Positions 50,281 to 57,981 of a stretch of DNA of 64,000 bases are shown here, piece by piece. The first letter of the stretch is position 1; the number at the start of each line of letters is the position of its first letter. Location: positions 26,805 through 90,804 of IMG/VR virus record IMGVR_UViG_3300048088_000314. One strand, written 5' to 3'. The position numbers and the translations under genes are program-made. This DNA is from a virus. Under the pieces are notes generated by a model. It was not told where the DNA came from. It searched no databases and worked only from the letters and a program-made list of their open reading frames with translations.

Positions 50281-50639
50281 AGGATCGCATCTGATCCGCG
50301 AACTGGGTCTCTAAAAAAAGATCGGCCCCCACACGCGGCGGAGGCCAGTTTAAGGAGGAAACACGCCGACCGCAGCGGGTGCGCTATGGACAGCGGCGGC
50401 ACTATGGGCGCGCTGGGCGAGGATCACAAGCGCCGCGTCGGATGCCGTACAGCACCGCACAAGCCGCGACATAGCGCGCATCGCTTTCCTCAGCCTTTGG
50501 TGGTTACCGCCGAGTCGGTCCACAACATCTTCTGTAACAGACCGTGACAGCGTGTAACCAACAAGGGCGGCGCCGATAAGCCGCTTGCCGGCCCTGACGG
50601 ATCGGCGTCAGATGGCTCAATGATCAGTGGGAGGGAACG
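50281..50639 (+). other. Intergenic region before dnaB
   Basis: About 360 bp without a convincing gene. A strong ribosome-binding sequence, TAAGGAGG (50351-50358), has no ATG, GTG or TTG at usable distance; a 53-codon frame from ATG 50386 has no family features. An inverted repeat TGGTTAC (50501-50507) / GTAACCA (50554-50560) surrounds TGTAACAGA. The region could contain a replication origin or an RNA, but nothing is decisive. Confidence 0.35.
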
Positions 50640-52103
50640 GTGGCGGCTGAGATTCTCGCATTACACCCCACCCTGCATCCCGCCGCCAGCGACCCCTACG
50701 CGGTCCTCTACAACGCCGCAGCCGAGCAACAGCTTCTCGGCATCCTCCTCACCGACAACCGCTACCACGAGCACGTCGCCGACATCATAAAGCCGGAGGA
50801 TTTCGGCAACGCCCTCCACGGGCGAATCTATGCGCTGATCGGCGAACTCCTCACCAGCGGCAAGGCCGCTGACCCCCCGACCATCATGCCCTTCCTGGAG
50901 GCCGACGAGGACCTCAAGAAGGCCGGTGGCACCCAGTACATCATCAAGCTGATCCAATCGGTCGTGACGCGGCTCAACGCGCCGCACTACGCCGAGACGA
51001 TCGCCGACCTGTCCCGGCGCCGGCAGGTGGTCGCCCTGGCCCAGGAAGCCATCAAGGACGCAGCCAGGCCCGATCCGAAGCGCTCGGCGGTCGACATAGC
51101 CGATTCTCTGGAGACCGGGCTTATCGAGGTCATCAACTCGACCCAGCGCAGCGCGCCTCAGCGAGTCGGCACCCTGGCGCAGCAGTCAATCATGCGGACC
51201 CAGCAGGCCTACCAGGACGGCGGGGCTCCGGTGGTCGACACTGGGCTCACGGACCTCGACACGGTGCTCAAGGGGCTCGGCGTGGGGAATCTGGTGGTCG
51301 TCGGCGGTAGGCCCGGCATGGGCAAATCGGCGTGGGGCGCGAATCTCCTGTTCAATGCCGCTCGCGCCGGTATCCCGGGGATGATGTTCAGCCTCGAGAT
51401 GACCGGCGAGGAGCTTACCCAGCGCTGGATCGCCGGCATGACGGGGATCCCGACCGACAAACAGCGGCACGGAAAGATCGAGCCGGACCAGTGGCAGGAC
51501 CTCGTCGACGCGCAGGCTGAACTCGAGAAGCTCCCGATCTGGGTCGATGAACAGCAGCGATTGAGCGTCGGACAATTGCGGGCGCGGACGAAGCGCCTGA
51601 AGCGCCGGCACGGTATCCGGGTCATCGTGGTCGACTACCTGCAATTGATGGCGGGCGACCGCACGGCGCGTATGGAAAAGCGCTTCGAGGAAGTCTCCCA
51701 GATCACCCGCGACCTGAAGGGCATTGCCAAGGAGCTTGGTATCGTCGTGGTGGCGCTGTCGCAGTTGTCGCGTGAGGTCGAGAAGCGAGACGACAAACGC
51801 CCCATGCTGTCGGACCTGCGCGAATCGGGGTCGATCGAGCAGGACGCCGACGTTGTGATGTTGCTCTACCGGGAGGAGTATTACCTCGTCAACCAAGCGC
51901 CGCGTAAGGGCGGCTCCGGCAGGGAAACCGACGAGCAGTTCTCCCAGCGCCTCTCCCGGTGGGAGGAACACCGCGAGGCGGTGCGCGGGATAGCCGAGAT
52001 CAACGTCGCCAAGCAGCGCCACGGCAAGAGCGCCCTGGTGAAGGTGGCCTGGAGCGGTACGCGGCAGAAGTTCTCCGACCTGTACCGGGGCGACCAGTCG
52101 TAG
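50640..52103 (+). CDS. dnaB: Replicative DNA helicase DnaB
   Basis: 487 residues, GTG 50640 behind GGGAGGGAA. N-terminal DnaB domain (AAAEQQLLGILLTDNRYHEH, DFGNALHGRIYALI), linker, then the RecA-like core: Walker A GRPGMGKS (residues 223-230), MMFSLEMTGEEL, Walker B VIVVDYLQLM, QITRDLKGIAKELGI, ALSQLSREVEKR and DLRESGSIEQDADVV. It is the hexameric 5'-3' fork helicase. Loader and initiator would be host proteins or the 53139 product. Confidence 0.95.
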   Translation: MAAEILALHPTLHPAASDPYAVLYNAAAEQQLLGILLTDNRYHEHVADIIKPEDFGNALHGRIYALIGELLTSGKAADPPTIMPFLEADEDLKKAGGTQYIIKLIQSVVTRLNAPHYAETIADLSRRRQVVALAQEAIKDAARPDPKRSAVDIADSLETGLIEVINSTQRSAPQRVGTLAQQSIMRTQQAYQDGGAPVVDTGLTDLDTVLKGLGVGNLVVVGGRPGMGKSAWGANLLFNAARAGIPGMMFSLEMTGEELTQRWIAGMTGIPTDKQRHGKIEPDQWQDLVDAQAELEKLPIWVDEQQRLSVGQLRARTKRLKRRHGIRVIVVDYLQLMAGDRTARMEKRFEEVSQITRDLKGIAKELGIVVVALSQLSREVEKRDDKRPMLSDLRESGSIEQDADVVMLLYREEYYLVNQAPRKGGSGRETDEQFSQRLSRWEEHREAVRGIAEINVAKQRHGKSALVKVAWSGTRQKFSDLYRGDQS

Positions 52104-52115
52104 GGGAGAAATCAA

Positions 52116-52295
52116 TTGTCCTGGTGGAACCGCCTCGGCCTCGCGTGGGTGATTACATCAGCCGGGTTGATGGCTGGAGACCTTGCTTATTGGGGAGATG
52201 CCATTCCCGCGGGCCGAGCGATCGTCCCACTCGGAATTTCGATAGCTGGGACGTTGATGTTTTGTTGGGGAGCCCCCACTAAACCGCGTAGATAG
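52116..52295 (+). CDS. Small two-span membrane protein (59 aa)
   Basis: TTG start at 52116 with AGGGGAGAAA upstream. Begins with SWWNRLGLAWVITSAGLM and has a second span (AIVPLGISIAGTLMFCW). A terminator follows directly. Function unknown. Confidence 0.5.
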   Translation: MSWWNRLGLAWVITSAGLMAGDLAYWGDAIPAGRAIVPLGISIAGTLMFCWGAPTKPRR

Positions 52296-52304
52296 AAAAC
52301 CAAA

Positions 52305-52328
52305 AGACCCCCGCCGGAGCGGGGGTCT
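52305..52328. terminator. Perfect 10-bp hairpin terminator
   Basis: AGACCCCCGC (52305-52314), loop CGGA, GCGGGGGTCT (52319-52328). Read leftward the stem is followed by TTTTGGTTTTC, a classic U-rich end; read rightward it closes the dnaB operon without a T-run. Probably bidirectional. Confidence 0.7.
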
Positions 52329-52338
52329 CAGAGGGTTG

Positions 52339-52368
52339 TTGACGAAGCTCGGGGGCCTGTCGTAGCCT
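52339..52368 (+). promoter_or_regulatory. Probable sigma70-type promoter
   Basis: TTGACG (52339-52344), 18-bp spacer, TAGCCT (52363-52368), just downstream of the terminator and upstream of the nuclease gene. Same -35 and spacer as the 47414 promoter. Confidence 0.45.
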
Positions 52369-52480
52369 CTGTGGCGATCACCCGGGGTTGTCGCCCCGAT
52401 GATCATGCGGCTGGTGGATCAGCCTGGGCCAAGAATAGGCCCTCCCTGTTCCCGCTTCAAGCCCTTGATCGTCTCGCGGC

Positions 52481-52496
52481 GACTCCGCACGGAGTC
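52481..52496. repeat. Dispersed palindrome copy (15/16), 5' of the nuclease gene
   Basis: GACTCCGCACGGAGTC: one central change. Its GGAG (52491-52494) sits 7 nt before GTG 52502, so it probably doubles as the ribosome-binding site. Confidence 0.85.
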
Positions 52497-52501
52497 GAAA
52501 T

Positions 52502-52891
52502 GTGAGATTGGGCTACCTCGACGAAATTCGATGGGACGGTCGACCGGGGAGCCGCGAATGTCGGCTCAACCAAGCGGAGGGGGATTTCTCATCCCTTGCC
52601 CAGACCAAAGGCTGGTCCGTTATGAAGCGGGGCTGGCCTGACTTCCTATGTCGAAGCAAAAATGGCGAGTTCTTCGTCGTCGAGGTCAAGCCTCGTAACG
52701 CTACCGGCGAATTTTCTGCCCTCAAGCTCGAACAGGTCGCATGCCTCGATTGGCTCACCAGCCTCGGCGTGCGTTGCTATATATCGGATGGCGTGGATAT
52801 CGAACGGTATGACGAACGTCATCGCCGAGGCCTGCCACCCGTGCCCGACCCTGCCGCCTTTAGGGGACGCCGCCCGACAGCGCCAGGATAA
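52502..52891 (+). CDS. VRR-NUC/PD-(D/E)XK-type nuclease
   Basis: 129 residues, GTG 52502. Motifs KRGWPDFLCRSKNGEFFVVE and VKPRNATG...LKLEQVACLDWL, then VRCYISDGVD, match VRR-NUC nucleases (GWPD, ExK replaced by the EVKP strand, Q in the following helix). Family members cleave branched or flapped DNA; small phage forms often act on recombination intermediates. Could supply the nuclease partner for RecT. Confidence 0.78.
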   Translation: MRLGYLDEIRWDGRPGSRECRLNQAEGDFSSLAQTKGWSVMKRGWPDFLCRSKNGEFFVVEVKPRNATGEFSALKLEQVACLDWLTSLGVRCYISDGVDIERYDERHRRGLPPVPDPAAFRGRRPTAPG

Positions 52892-53033
52892 GATCGATAG
52901 TCGCGCCGTGCGCCGCGACATCGCGCGGGGCATCGACAGACAATTCGATGTGCGGGGCGCGACCCCCGCCGGGCCAGTATCAACTTTTCTCGCACGCGCG
53001 CGGGGAGATGGGCGGAGTGTGTCCTTTGCTTGA
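52809..53033 (+). CDS. Possible small overlapping protein (74 aa)
   Basis: ATG 52809 lies inside the nuclease gene; the frame extends 142 nt beyond it. Contains QDKIDSRAVRRDIARGIDRQ. No clear ribosome site. The rest of the gap 52892-53138 has no other candidate. Uncertain. Confidence 0.3.
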   Translation: MTNVIAEACHPCPTLPPLGDAARQRQDKIDSRAVRRDIARGIDRQFDVRGATPAGPVSTFLARARGDGRSVSFA

Positions 53034-53138
53034 AGCGATTCCGCTTGGCGCCGAGAGGGCAGTGCGGCGCTCGGCTTCGCCTCACGCTCGGGGAAAGGAT
53101 TCGGCACTCAATTGGGTCTCAGGAGTGGAGGGTAGGCC

Positions 53139-53855
53139 GTGGTCACGTTATCAGCCGACACAGCAGCGGAAATGCTGGTTCGCATCCGTGGTTGGTTGCT
53201 AGAGCAGGCCGCTATTCAGCGAGCCGCCGGCAATCCTGGGATGATCGCTGACTGGCTGGGTGTTGCCGCTGGAAATGTTGAAGCGGCTGCCGCGCGAGCG
53301 GGGGCAGAGGTTCCCGGCCGCGTGAGGCCGCCAGTGATCAGCGGACCCGCGCCGAAACCTGCCCGCAGCGAACCCGCCGCGGTGGCTCCCGCCGCGAAGC
53401 GCAAGCCGGGGAAGGACTCTCGACTCGCGGATGATTTTGTCGTACCCGAGGATTGGATTGCCGCCGGCCATGAAATCCGCACTCGCCACAATCTGTCTCC
53501 CGCCAATCTCGAGGCCGAGGCAGAGCATTTCGTTCTGTATTGGACGTCGAGGTCCCGTAACGCGACGAAACGCGATTGGCGGCGCACCTGGCTCACCTGG
53601 TGCATGAGAAACCAACGGATGGCGGCACCCAAGTCCTCCCCCGCGAGCGGTTCCTACGACCCCCTGGACAGCGACGTATGGCGCCGGCGGATCACGCACT
53701 GGCGAGACAAGCTGGGTGCCGACCCGGAGAAGTGGGGCGAGGGTTGGGGCTACCCGCCTGGGGAGGCCGGCTGTCCCGCGCCGCGGCATGTTCTCCGTGA
53801 GATGGGCTACGAGCCCGTCGAGTCCCGAAGCAGCATGAAACAGGGCAGGCCATGA
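53139..53855 (+). CDS. Replication initiator/helicase-loader-like protein
   Basis: 238 residues, GTG 53139 behind GGAGGG. The N-terminal helical segment (MLVRIRGWLLEQAAIQRAAG) is followed by a disordered Pro/Ala linker. The C-terminal part, DDFVVPEDWIAAG, then EAEHFVLYW and KRDWRRTWLTWC, is the F..YW...K.DW...W..W module of phage replisome organiser or DnaT-like proteins. It may bring DnaB to the origin. Confidence 0.6.
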   Translation: MVTLSADTAAEMLVRIRGWLLEQAAIQRAAGNPGMIADWLGVAAGNVEAAAARAGAEVPGRVRPPVISGPAPKPARSEPAAVAPAAKRKPGKDSRLADDFVVPEDWIAAGHEIRTRHNLSPANLEAEAEHFVLYWTSRSRNATKRDWRRTWLTWCMRNQRMAAPKSSPASGSYDPLDSDVWRRRITHWRDKLGADPEKWGEGWGYPPGEAGCPAPRHVLREMGYEPVESRSSMKQGRP

Positions 53856-54073
53856 ACGCAGATCAGAACGTGCTCGAGGCCGACGAGTGGGCGGTCGAGG
53901 CCTGCTCGGGCGGGATCCAGGTCGAGCTCATCCACGAGTGCGGGTGCTGCTCGACCATCGCGAAGCTCGACGCCGAGATGGCTGACCAGATGATCGCGCA
54001 CCTGCGGTTCGCCATGCGGCATTCGCGGGCGATCTGCGCCGGGCAGAGCGTCGTGGAGGAAGGAAACGGATGA
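53852..54073 (+). CDS. Hypothetical protein (73 aa)
   Basis: Overlaps the previous stop (ATGA). Contains IHECGCCSTIAKLDAEMADQ, a CxCC cluster that may bind metal. No family. Confidence 0.5.
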   Translation: MNADQNVLEADEWAVEACSGGIQVELIHECGCCSTIAKLDAEMADQMIAHLRFAMRHSRAICAGQSVVEEGNG

Positions 54074-54273
54074 CCGCCGAAGAGCAGGCCCAGGTCGCCG
54101 CCTTCATCGCCGCCGGCAAGGTCACGAAGTGCGCGACCGTGAGCGCTCAGGACGCCACCGTGGAGGGGTTCCTGGCGCGCTACCGCGAGGAGCGCGGCGG
54201 CAAGAGAATGCGCATCATGCGTCCCTGGCGCCAGAAGGGCAAAAACCCCGGGACGAGGGCAAAAACCCCATGA
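54070..54273 (+). CDS. Hypothetical basic protein (67 aa)
   Basis: Starts MTAEEQAQVAAFIAAGKVTK and has a basic C-terminus (RMRIMRPWRQKGKNPG). The N-terminal pattern (AAFIAAGKVTKC) is shared with small phage proteins of unknown role. Coupled on both sides. Confidence 0.5.
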   Translation: MTAEEQAQVAAFIAAGKVTKCATVSAQDATVEGFLARYREERGGKRMRIMRPWRQKGKNPGTRAKTP

Positions 54274-54830
54274 CCGACCGACCCATCATCTTCTCGGCGC
54301 CGATGATTCGATCGCTCCTGGACGGACGAAAGACGATGACGAGGCGACTCGAATCGTCTCCGCTGGCCAAGACTGCGCGTGGCGATCGGCTCTGGGTGCG
54401 CGAGGCATTCTCCGAACCAAACGATCAGGTGACAATTTACCGTGCCAACTGGCATGAGGACGCGCTGGCCCGTGGTCTCGATGGCGTGCCGAACACCGAC
54501 GCCGGGATCCGTTGGCGCCCCTCTATCCACATGCCGCGCCGCGTATCTCGCCTCACACTCGATGTCACCGCAGTCAAGATCGAGCGGCTGCAGGAAATCA
54601 CTGAGGACGACGCTCGCGCCGAGGGTGTGCTCTACGTGCCGGGGCATGGCGATCTCTCGCCCGCGGAACTGAGCGCCGATCCTGGATATAGCAATTATCT
54701 CAACTGCCGCCTTGGGTTCTGGGCTCTCTGGGATACGCTACACGGCCCCGGCGCCTGGGCGCAAAACCCCGAGGTCGTCGCGCTGACCTTCGCCGTACAC
54801 GAACTCAATATCGACAGAGCATCCCAATGA
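54270..54830 (+). CDS. ASCH-domain protein
   Basis: 186 residues. The N-terminus is IIFSAPMIRSLLDGRKTMTR with RR, then GDRLWVREAF, and the middle is WRPSIHMPRRVSRLTL followed by VKIERLQEITEDDARAEG. This is the ASCH layout (PMI...L.GRKT.TRR, GD.L.VRE, EI...DA..EG). ASCH/PUA-like proteins bind RNA or modified nucleosides; phage versions are common in early regions. Coupled (ATGA) to both neighbours. Confidence 0.82.
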   Translation: MTDRPIIFSAPMIRSLLDGRKTMTRRLESSPLAKTARGDRLWVREAFSEPNDQVTIYRANWHEDALARGLDGVPNTDAGIRWRPSIHMPRRVSRLTLDVTAVKIERLQEITEDDARAEGVLYVPGHGDLSPAELSADPGYSNYLNCRLGFWALWDTLHGPGAWAQNPEVVALTFAVHELNIDRASQ

Positions 54831-55129
54831 AAGCCAGAGTGCCGACCCCTACGTCGAAGGTTTGCGAAGCCGAAGGCTGCGACAACGAGTTCCACCAGCG
54901 AGACGACGAGCCGCCATGCCGGTTCCGCAAGCGGCGCACCTGCAGCAAGGCGTGCGGGATCAAGCTCCGCGACGCGATGATGGGGCGGCCCAAGAAAGCG
55001 CCGCCCGTCCCCCTGGATGCCGCCTGGGGAGCCGGCGTGAGGTTCGATTCCGCCGATCCCGGCGACGGTGGTACGGTGCGCCTCGTCAGGCCTATGGAGC
55101 ACTCAGGCTGTAGCTGCTCCCTGCTCTAG
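54827..55129 (+). CDS. Small zinc-finger protein (100 aa)
   Basis: N-terminal CEAEGCDNEFHQ and CRFRKRRTCSKACG give a C..C/H...C...C arrangement typical of small phage zinc fingers. The rest is a Pro-rich linker and a Cys-containing tail (SGCSCSLL). The stretch near 55041 that resembles a tRNA T-loop is coding here. Confidence 0.55.
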   Translation: MKARVPTPTSKVCEAEGCDNEFHQRDDEPPCRFRKRRTCSKACGIKLRDAMMGRPKKAPPVPLDAAWGAGVRFDSADPGDGGTVRLVRPMEHSGCSCSLL

Positions 55130-55143
55130 GAGGGGTTATCGGC

Positions 55144-55614
55144 ATGTTCCCACTATGGAATAGGCTTTTCGGCCCTAGGCGAGGCATGGGCGCTTCGCCG
55201 GCTGAGAGCCGCTTTCTGCGGATAGCGGACGCGGTGAGCACAGGGATGGGGTCGCCGCTAAATATAGCCCTATGGGCTGCGGCAACTATAGCCTGGATAA
55301 TGGCCTTCGTAATTAACCCGGATTTACAGAATAGTAACTTCCTTCCTTCGTGGTTTACTTCTAACTCATTCAATTTTCCTCTAAATTCCATTTCGACTCT
55401 TGCCGAGCTTTTTATTGGATTCCTGATCGCCGCTGCAGCGAACCGTGTTGAGAAGCGGAACTACGACCTGCATCAGACGATGGCTCGGATGCTGGCGCAT
55501 CTCGAGGTTCTGACGGAGGCGGTCAAGAGCGAGGTTGACCACGAGGACGGGGAGCTACACGAGATCCTGGCGCTCCTGCGGGAGAGGCGCGAGAAGGACA
55601 CACCTGATAGATAA
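55144..55614 (+). CDS. Membrane protein resembling low-affinity iron permease
   Basis: 156 residues. Contains RIADAVSTGMGSPLNIALWA (compare F..A...S...G.P of the family), two spans (IALWAAATIAWIMAFVI and STLAELFIGFLIAAAANRVE) and a helical C-terminus with AHLEVL. The layout is close to pfam04120-type proteins. The central part is noticeably more A+T-rich than its neighbours, suggesting recent acquisition. Transport function unproven. Confidence 0.5.
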   Translation: MFPLWNRLFGPRRGMGASPAESRFLRIADAVSTGMGSPLNIALWAAATIAWIMAFVINPDLQNSNFLPSWFTSNSFNFPLNSISTLAELFIGFLIAAAANRVEKRNYDLHQTMARMLAHLEVLTEAVKSEVDHEDGELHEILALLRERREKDTPDR

Positions 55615-55634
55615 CCGTTAGGGGAGAGATCGTT

Positions 55635-56246
55635 TTGGGAGATTTTGCGCAGTCGATTGGTTTCGGTCTCTTGCCAAAGCAGAAGCCGTACAAGCCGCCC
55701 ATTCTCTGCCTCGACTTTGACGGAGTGATCCACAGCTATTCGAGCGGCTGGAAGGGTGCGAGGAACATCCCCGATCCGCCCGTAGATGGGGTGGGCGCGT
55801 TTCTGCTTGAGGCGCTACTCCACTTTCGCGTGGCGATACTGTCCTCCAGGTCGCATCAGTGGGGTGGGCGCCGGGCCATGAAAAGCTACGTGCGGCAAAT
55901 CCTCTGGGATGCCTGCCTCGCTGATAGCGACGCGACGGCGCGGGCGTGGGAATACACCCAAGGCAAACCGGCGTCGTGGATACCGTGGACCGCCTACGAT
56001 GTCCGCGACGTGGCCGATCACATCGGGCGCAAGGTCATGTGGCCTCTGTTCAAGCCGCCCGCAGTGCTGACCATCGACGACCGAGCGCTGACCTTCTCAG
56101 GCAACTGGACGGACTACAGGCCACAGGATTTGAAGAGGTTTCAGCCGTGGAACAAACGCAGCAGCAATTCTCAGTCGAATGGCGCGACAGCGGACGCGAG
56201 CCACAGTGTGCGCCCAATCCGGCCTACCCCCACGGGATTGACCTAG
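55635..56246 (+). CDS. HAD-superfamily phosphatase-like protein
   Basis: 203 residues, TTG start at 55635 with GGGGAGAGA upstream. Motif I is CLDFDGVIHSYSSGWKG (nucleophile D, acid/base D in DFD), motif II the Ser in AILSSRS, and the C-terminal LTIDDRALTF supplies motif IV acidic residues. Phage members probably act on nucleotides or nucleic-acid ends. The 3' end overlaps the next gene by 100 nt. Confidence 0.8.
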   Translation: MGDFAQSIGFGLLPKQKPYKPPILCLDFDGVIHSYSSGWKGARNIPDPPVDGVGAFLLEALLHFRVAILSSRSHQWGGRRAMKSYVRQILWDACLADSDATARAWEYTQGKPASWIPWTAYDVRDVADHIGRKVMWPLFKPPAVLTIDDRALTFSGNWTDYRPQDLKRFQPWNKRSSNSQSNGATADASHSVRPIRPTPTGLT

Positions 56247-56425
56247 ACTGCTCAGACGGAGCGACGCAAACCTGTATCGTCCCGTTGCCCTGTCCAGCCA
56301 AGCGGTGCGGAGCATATATCGCCCGCTGCAAAATCTGCGGGATGAGCGTTGCCGTTACCACAGCCGGGCGCCCTGACGATCCGCGTTCGATCAAGATGGC
56401 TTGTCGCCCGATAGCGGCGGCATAA
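56147..56425 (+). CDS. Conserved small phage protein, Cys-rich (92 aa)
   Basis: GTG 56147 preceded by GAAGAGG, overlapping the HAD gene. Contains NPAYPHGIDLD, LPCPAKRCGAYIARCKICG and TTAGRPDDPRSIKM, the NP.YP.G..D ... LPYPA..CG...+.C..CG ... TAGR.DDPRS signature found in very many phage genomes. Likely a small zinc-binding protein of unknown function. Confidence 0.75.
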   Translation: MEQTQQQFSVEWRDSGREPQCAPNPAYPHGIDLDCSDGATQTCIVPLPCPAKRCGAYIARCKICGMSVAVTTAGRPDDPRSIKMACRPIAAA

Positions 56426-56451
56426 ACCCCCCTTAACCGCGATGCCCAAAC

Positions 56452-56484
56452 GAAAAAGCGGCGCCACCTTCCGGCAGCGCCGCC
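56452..56484 (-). terminator. Rho-independent terminator of the leftward operon
   Basis: On the minus strand GCGGCGC (56483-56477) pairs with GCGCCGC (56464-56458), and TTTTT (56457-56453) follows. It lies after the stop of the HTH gene and between converging operons. Confidence 0.7.
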
Positions 56485-56488
56485 GCTG

Positions 56489-56504
56489 GACTCCGCGCGG
56501 AGTC
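56489..56504. repeat. Dispersed palindrome copy (exact), at a stop codon
   Basis: GACTCCGCGCGGAGTC. Its last two bases are part of the TGA stop of the leftward HTH gene, directly upstream of the terminator. Confidence 0.95.
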
Positions 56505-56889
56505 AGTCGATAAGGGGCGGTAGCCCGCTGTAGACCCGCGGCTCCTCCGGGGGAGGAGCGTTATACGGTTCATCGGGGGGTTCCAGGGGCGGCTCTTCCA
56601 ACTCCGGCCGCTTGACCATCTCCACGGCAAGCAGGCGGTCGCGTACCTCCGGGAACTCGACCGCCAGCTTGGCAAGGGCCGCCACGTTGGGCGGGATCGG
56701 ACGATCGCCTGCCTCGTAGCGCCGCACGGCGCGCTCGGAAAACACCCGGATGATCCTGGCGAACTGCCTTCCGGTCAGGCCCAGCCGGGTCCGCAGCGCG
56801 CGCAATTCGTCGGGCAGCATCGTGCGGTATCGGAGGGGGTCTCCGTACATCAGATGCGCGTGCCGCTTCCAGTAGCTCTTCTTCGGCAT
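56503..56889 (-). CDS. XRE-type helix-turn-helix regulator
   Basis: 128 residues. ELRALRTRLGLTGRQFARII and RVFSERAVRRYEAGDRPIPP (residues about 28-66) form an HTH of the XRE/MqsA kind (ALR..LGL...QFA....VS...V..WE.G...P). The C-terminal tail is Pro-rich and acidic. It is the promoter-distal gene of the leftward operon; perhaps a late-acting repressor. Confidence 0.7.
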   Translation of the reverse strand: MPKKSYWKRHAHLMYGDPLRYRTMLPDELRALRTRLGLTGRQFARIIRVFSERAVRRYEAGDRPIPPNVAALAKLAVEFPEVRDRLLAVEMVKRPELEEPPLEPPDEPYNAPPPEEPRVYSGLPPLID

Positions 56890-57419
56890 CAGAAGGTCAC
56901 TCCCAGCTTGCTCGCCTCCTCCCTGGCCTCTTCCTCCAGGAGGTCCGCCATCTTGGCGATGCCCACCGCTTGTTCACGGGCGATCTCGGGATTGACGCGG
57001 GAGGCGTACATCGCCCACCAGCGCACGAGCTCGTCGCGGTAATAGGCGATCTGCTTCTTGACGAAGCCCGACTCCAGGTCGCGCTTGCGGGCGGCGTCGA
57101 TGAAGTGCTGCTCGGCCCAGGCGCGGCGTCCATCGCGGCGCACGATGTCGAGCGTCGAGGACCGCAGCACGCGGTCGACCTCGCCAACCGGACGCTCCGG
57201 GAACTCGCACCAATCATCGGGGCACGGCACGAAATGATCGGCCGGACCGGCACCGCGCATCACGGAGCCGCCCCACATAGCGCGCTCGTAATGTACGATC
57301 CAGCCGCCGTCCTGCGGGACGCACGACGTGACGCCGGCGCAGCCGTCGTCCGGCCGGCGCCGGTCCAGGATGCGCTCGCCGCGGGCGAACGGTGCGCAGG
57401 TGATGAGGGTCAGGGTCAT
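56889..57419 (-). CDS. Hypothetical protein (176 aa)
   Basis: Starts MTLTLITCAPFARGERILDR; middle CPDDWCEFPERPVGEVDRVL; helical C-terminus (IAREQAVGIAKMADLLEEEA). No recognised family. Coupled to the next gene. Confidence 0.5.
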   Translation of the reverse strand: MTLTLITCAPFARGERILDRRRPDDGCAGVTSCVPQDGGWIVHYERAMWGGSVMRGAGPADHFVPCPDDWCEFPERPVGEVDRVLRSSTLDIVRRDGRRAWAEQHFIDAARKRDLESGFVKKQIAYYRDELVRWWAMYASRVNPEIAREQAVGIAKMADLLEEEAREEASKLGVTF

Positions 57420-57685
57420 AGCGGGTCAATCCCCCATTCCGCCGCGTCGTCGAGCCAACGCTTGATCGCCGTCCGGCTCACCAGTCCGTCGACCGATGCC
57501 CGCAGCGTCGAGACGTCGCCTTGCCAGTCCGCCATGATCCACTGCCGAAGATAGGCGCGGATCGCGGCGATCTCTTCCCCCGTCAGCGCGCGGCGCCCCT
57601 GAAGATAGGCCTCGACGGCGGGCCGCAGGACGCCGCTGGTTTCGTGCATCCAGTAGCCGGGGTTGCCCGTGCCGTTGCTCCTCAT
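57416..57685 (-). CDS. Hypothetical protein (89 aa)
   Basis: From ATG 57685. Contains YLQGRRALTGEEIAAIRAYL, RQWIMADW and ASVDGLVSRTAIKRWLDDAA, an outline (L...E...IRAYLRQW I...W) seen in small phage proteins. Function unknown. Confidence 0.55.
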   Translation of the reverse strand: MRSNGTGNPGYWMHETSGVLRPAVEAYLQGRRALTGEEIAAIRAYLRQWIMADWQGDVSTLRASVDGLVSRTAIKRWLDDAAEWGIDPL

Positions 57686-57981
57686 ATTTCCTCCTCGATC
57701 AGTTCGCGGCGCAGGTAGACGACATCGCCACACCGGCCGCCGGCAGCAGCGACGGCGGTGATTTCCCACCCCTCCCGACCGTAGTTGGTTAGGTCAACGT
57801 CGCCCAGCACGTTGCAAAGCTGGACATATTCCCACCGCCGCTGGTGCGACTCGGTGAGGCATCGCTCCACCAGGCGGTCGATCTCGCCTGGCGTGAGAAG
57901 CTCGGGCGTCCGCATGCGGCGGCGCCAGAGCGTGAGCGCGTCCGCGACGGCAACCGCCTCGCGCCGGGTCAGCGTCGTCAT
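57682..57981 (-). CDS. Hypothetical protein (99 aa)
   Basis: From ATG 57981, overlapping the upstream gene's stop. Helical first half (LTRREAVAVADALTLWRRRM), second half with GREGWEITAVAAAGGRCGDV. No family. Confidence 0.5.
   Translation of the reverse strand: MTTLTRREAVAVADALTLWRRRMRTPELLTPGEIDRLVERCLTESHQRRWEYVQLCNVLGDVDLTNYGREGWEITAVAAAGGRCGDVVYLRRELIEEEI

Noticed and set aside
50386-50547. 53-codon frame in the gap before dnaB
   Set aside because: The ribosome site is too far upstream (about 28 nt) and the peptide has no recognisable features.
55038-55055. GGTTCGATTCC as a tRNA T-loop
   Set aside because: No complementary T-stem, anticodon arm or acceptor stem could be found, and the stretch is inside a coding frame (VRFDSAD).
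55080-55130. TCGTCAG near 55,084 as a fourth minus-strand hammerhead
   Set aside because: No GAAA partner and no stem III hairpin; the short GCCT/AGGC pairing has an 11-nt loop. It is at the end of the zinc-finger gene.
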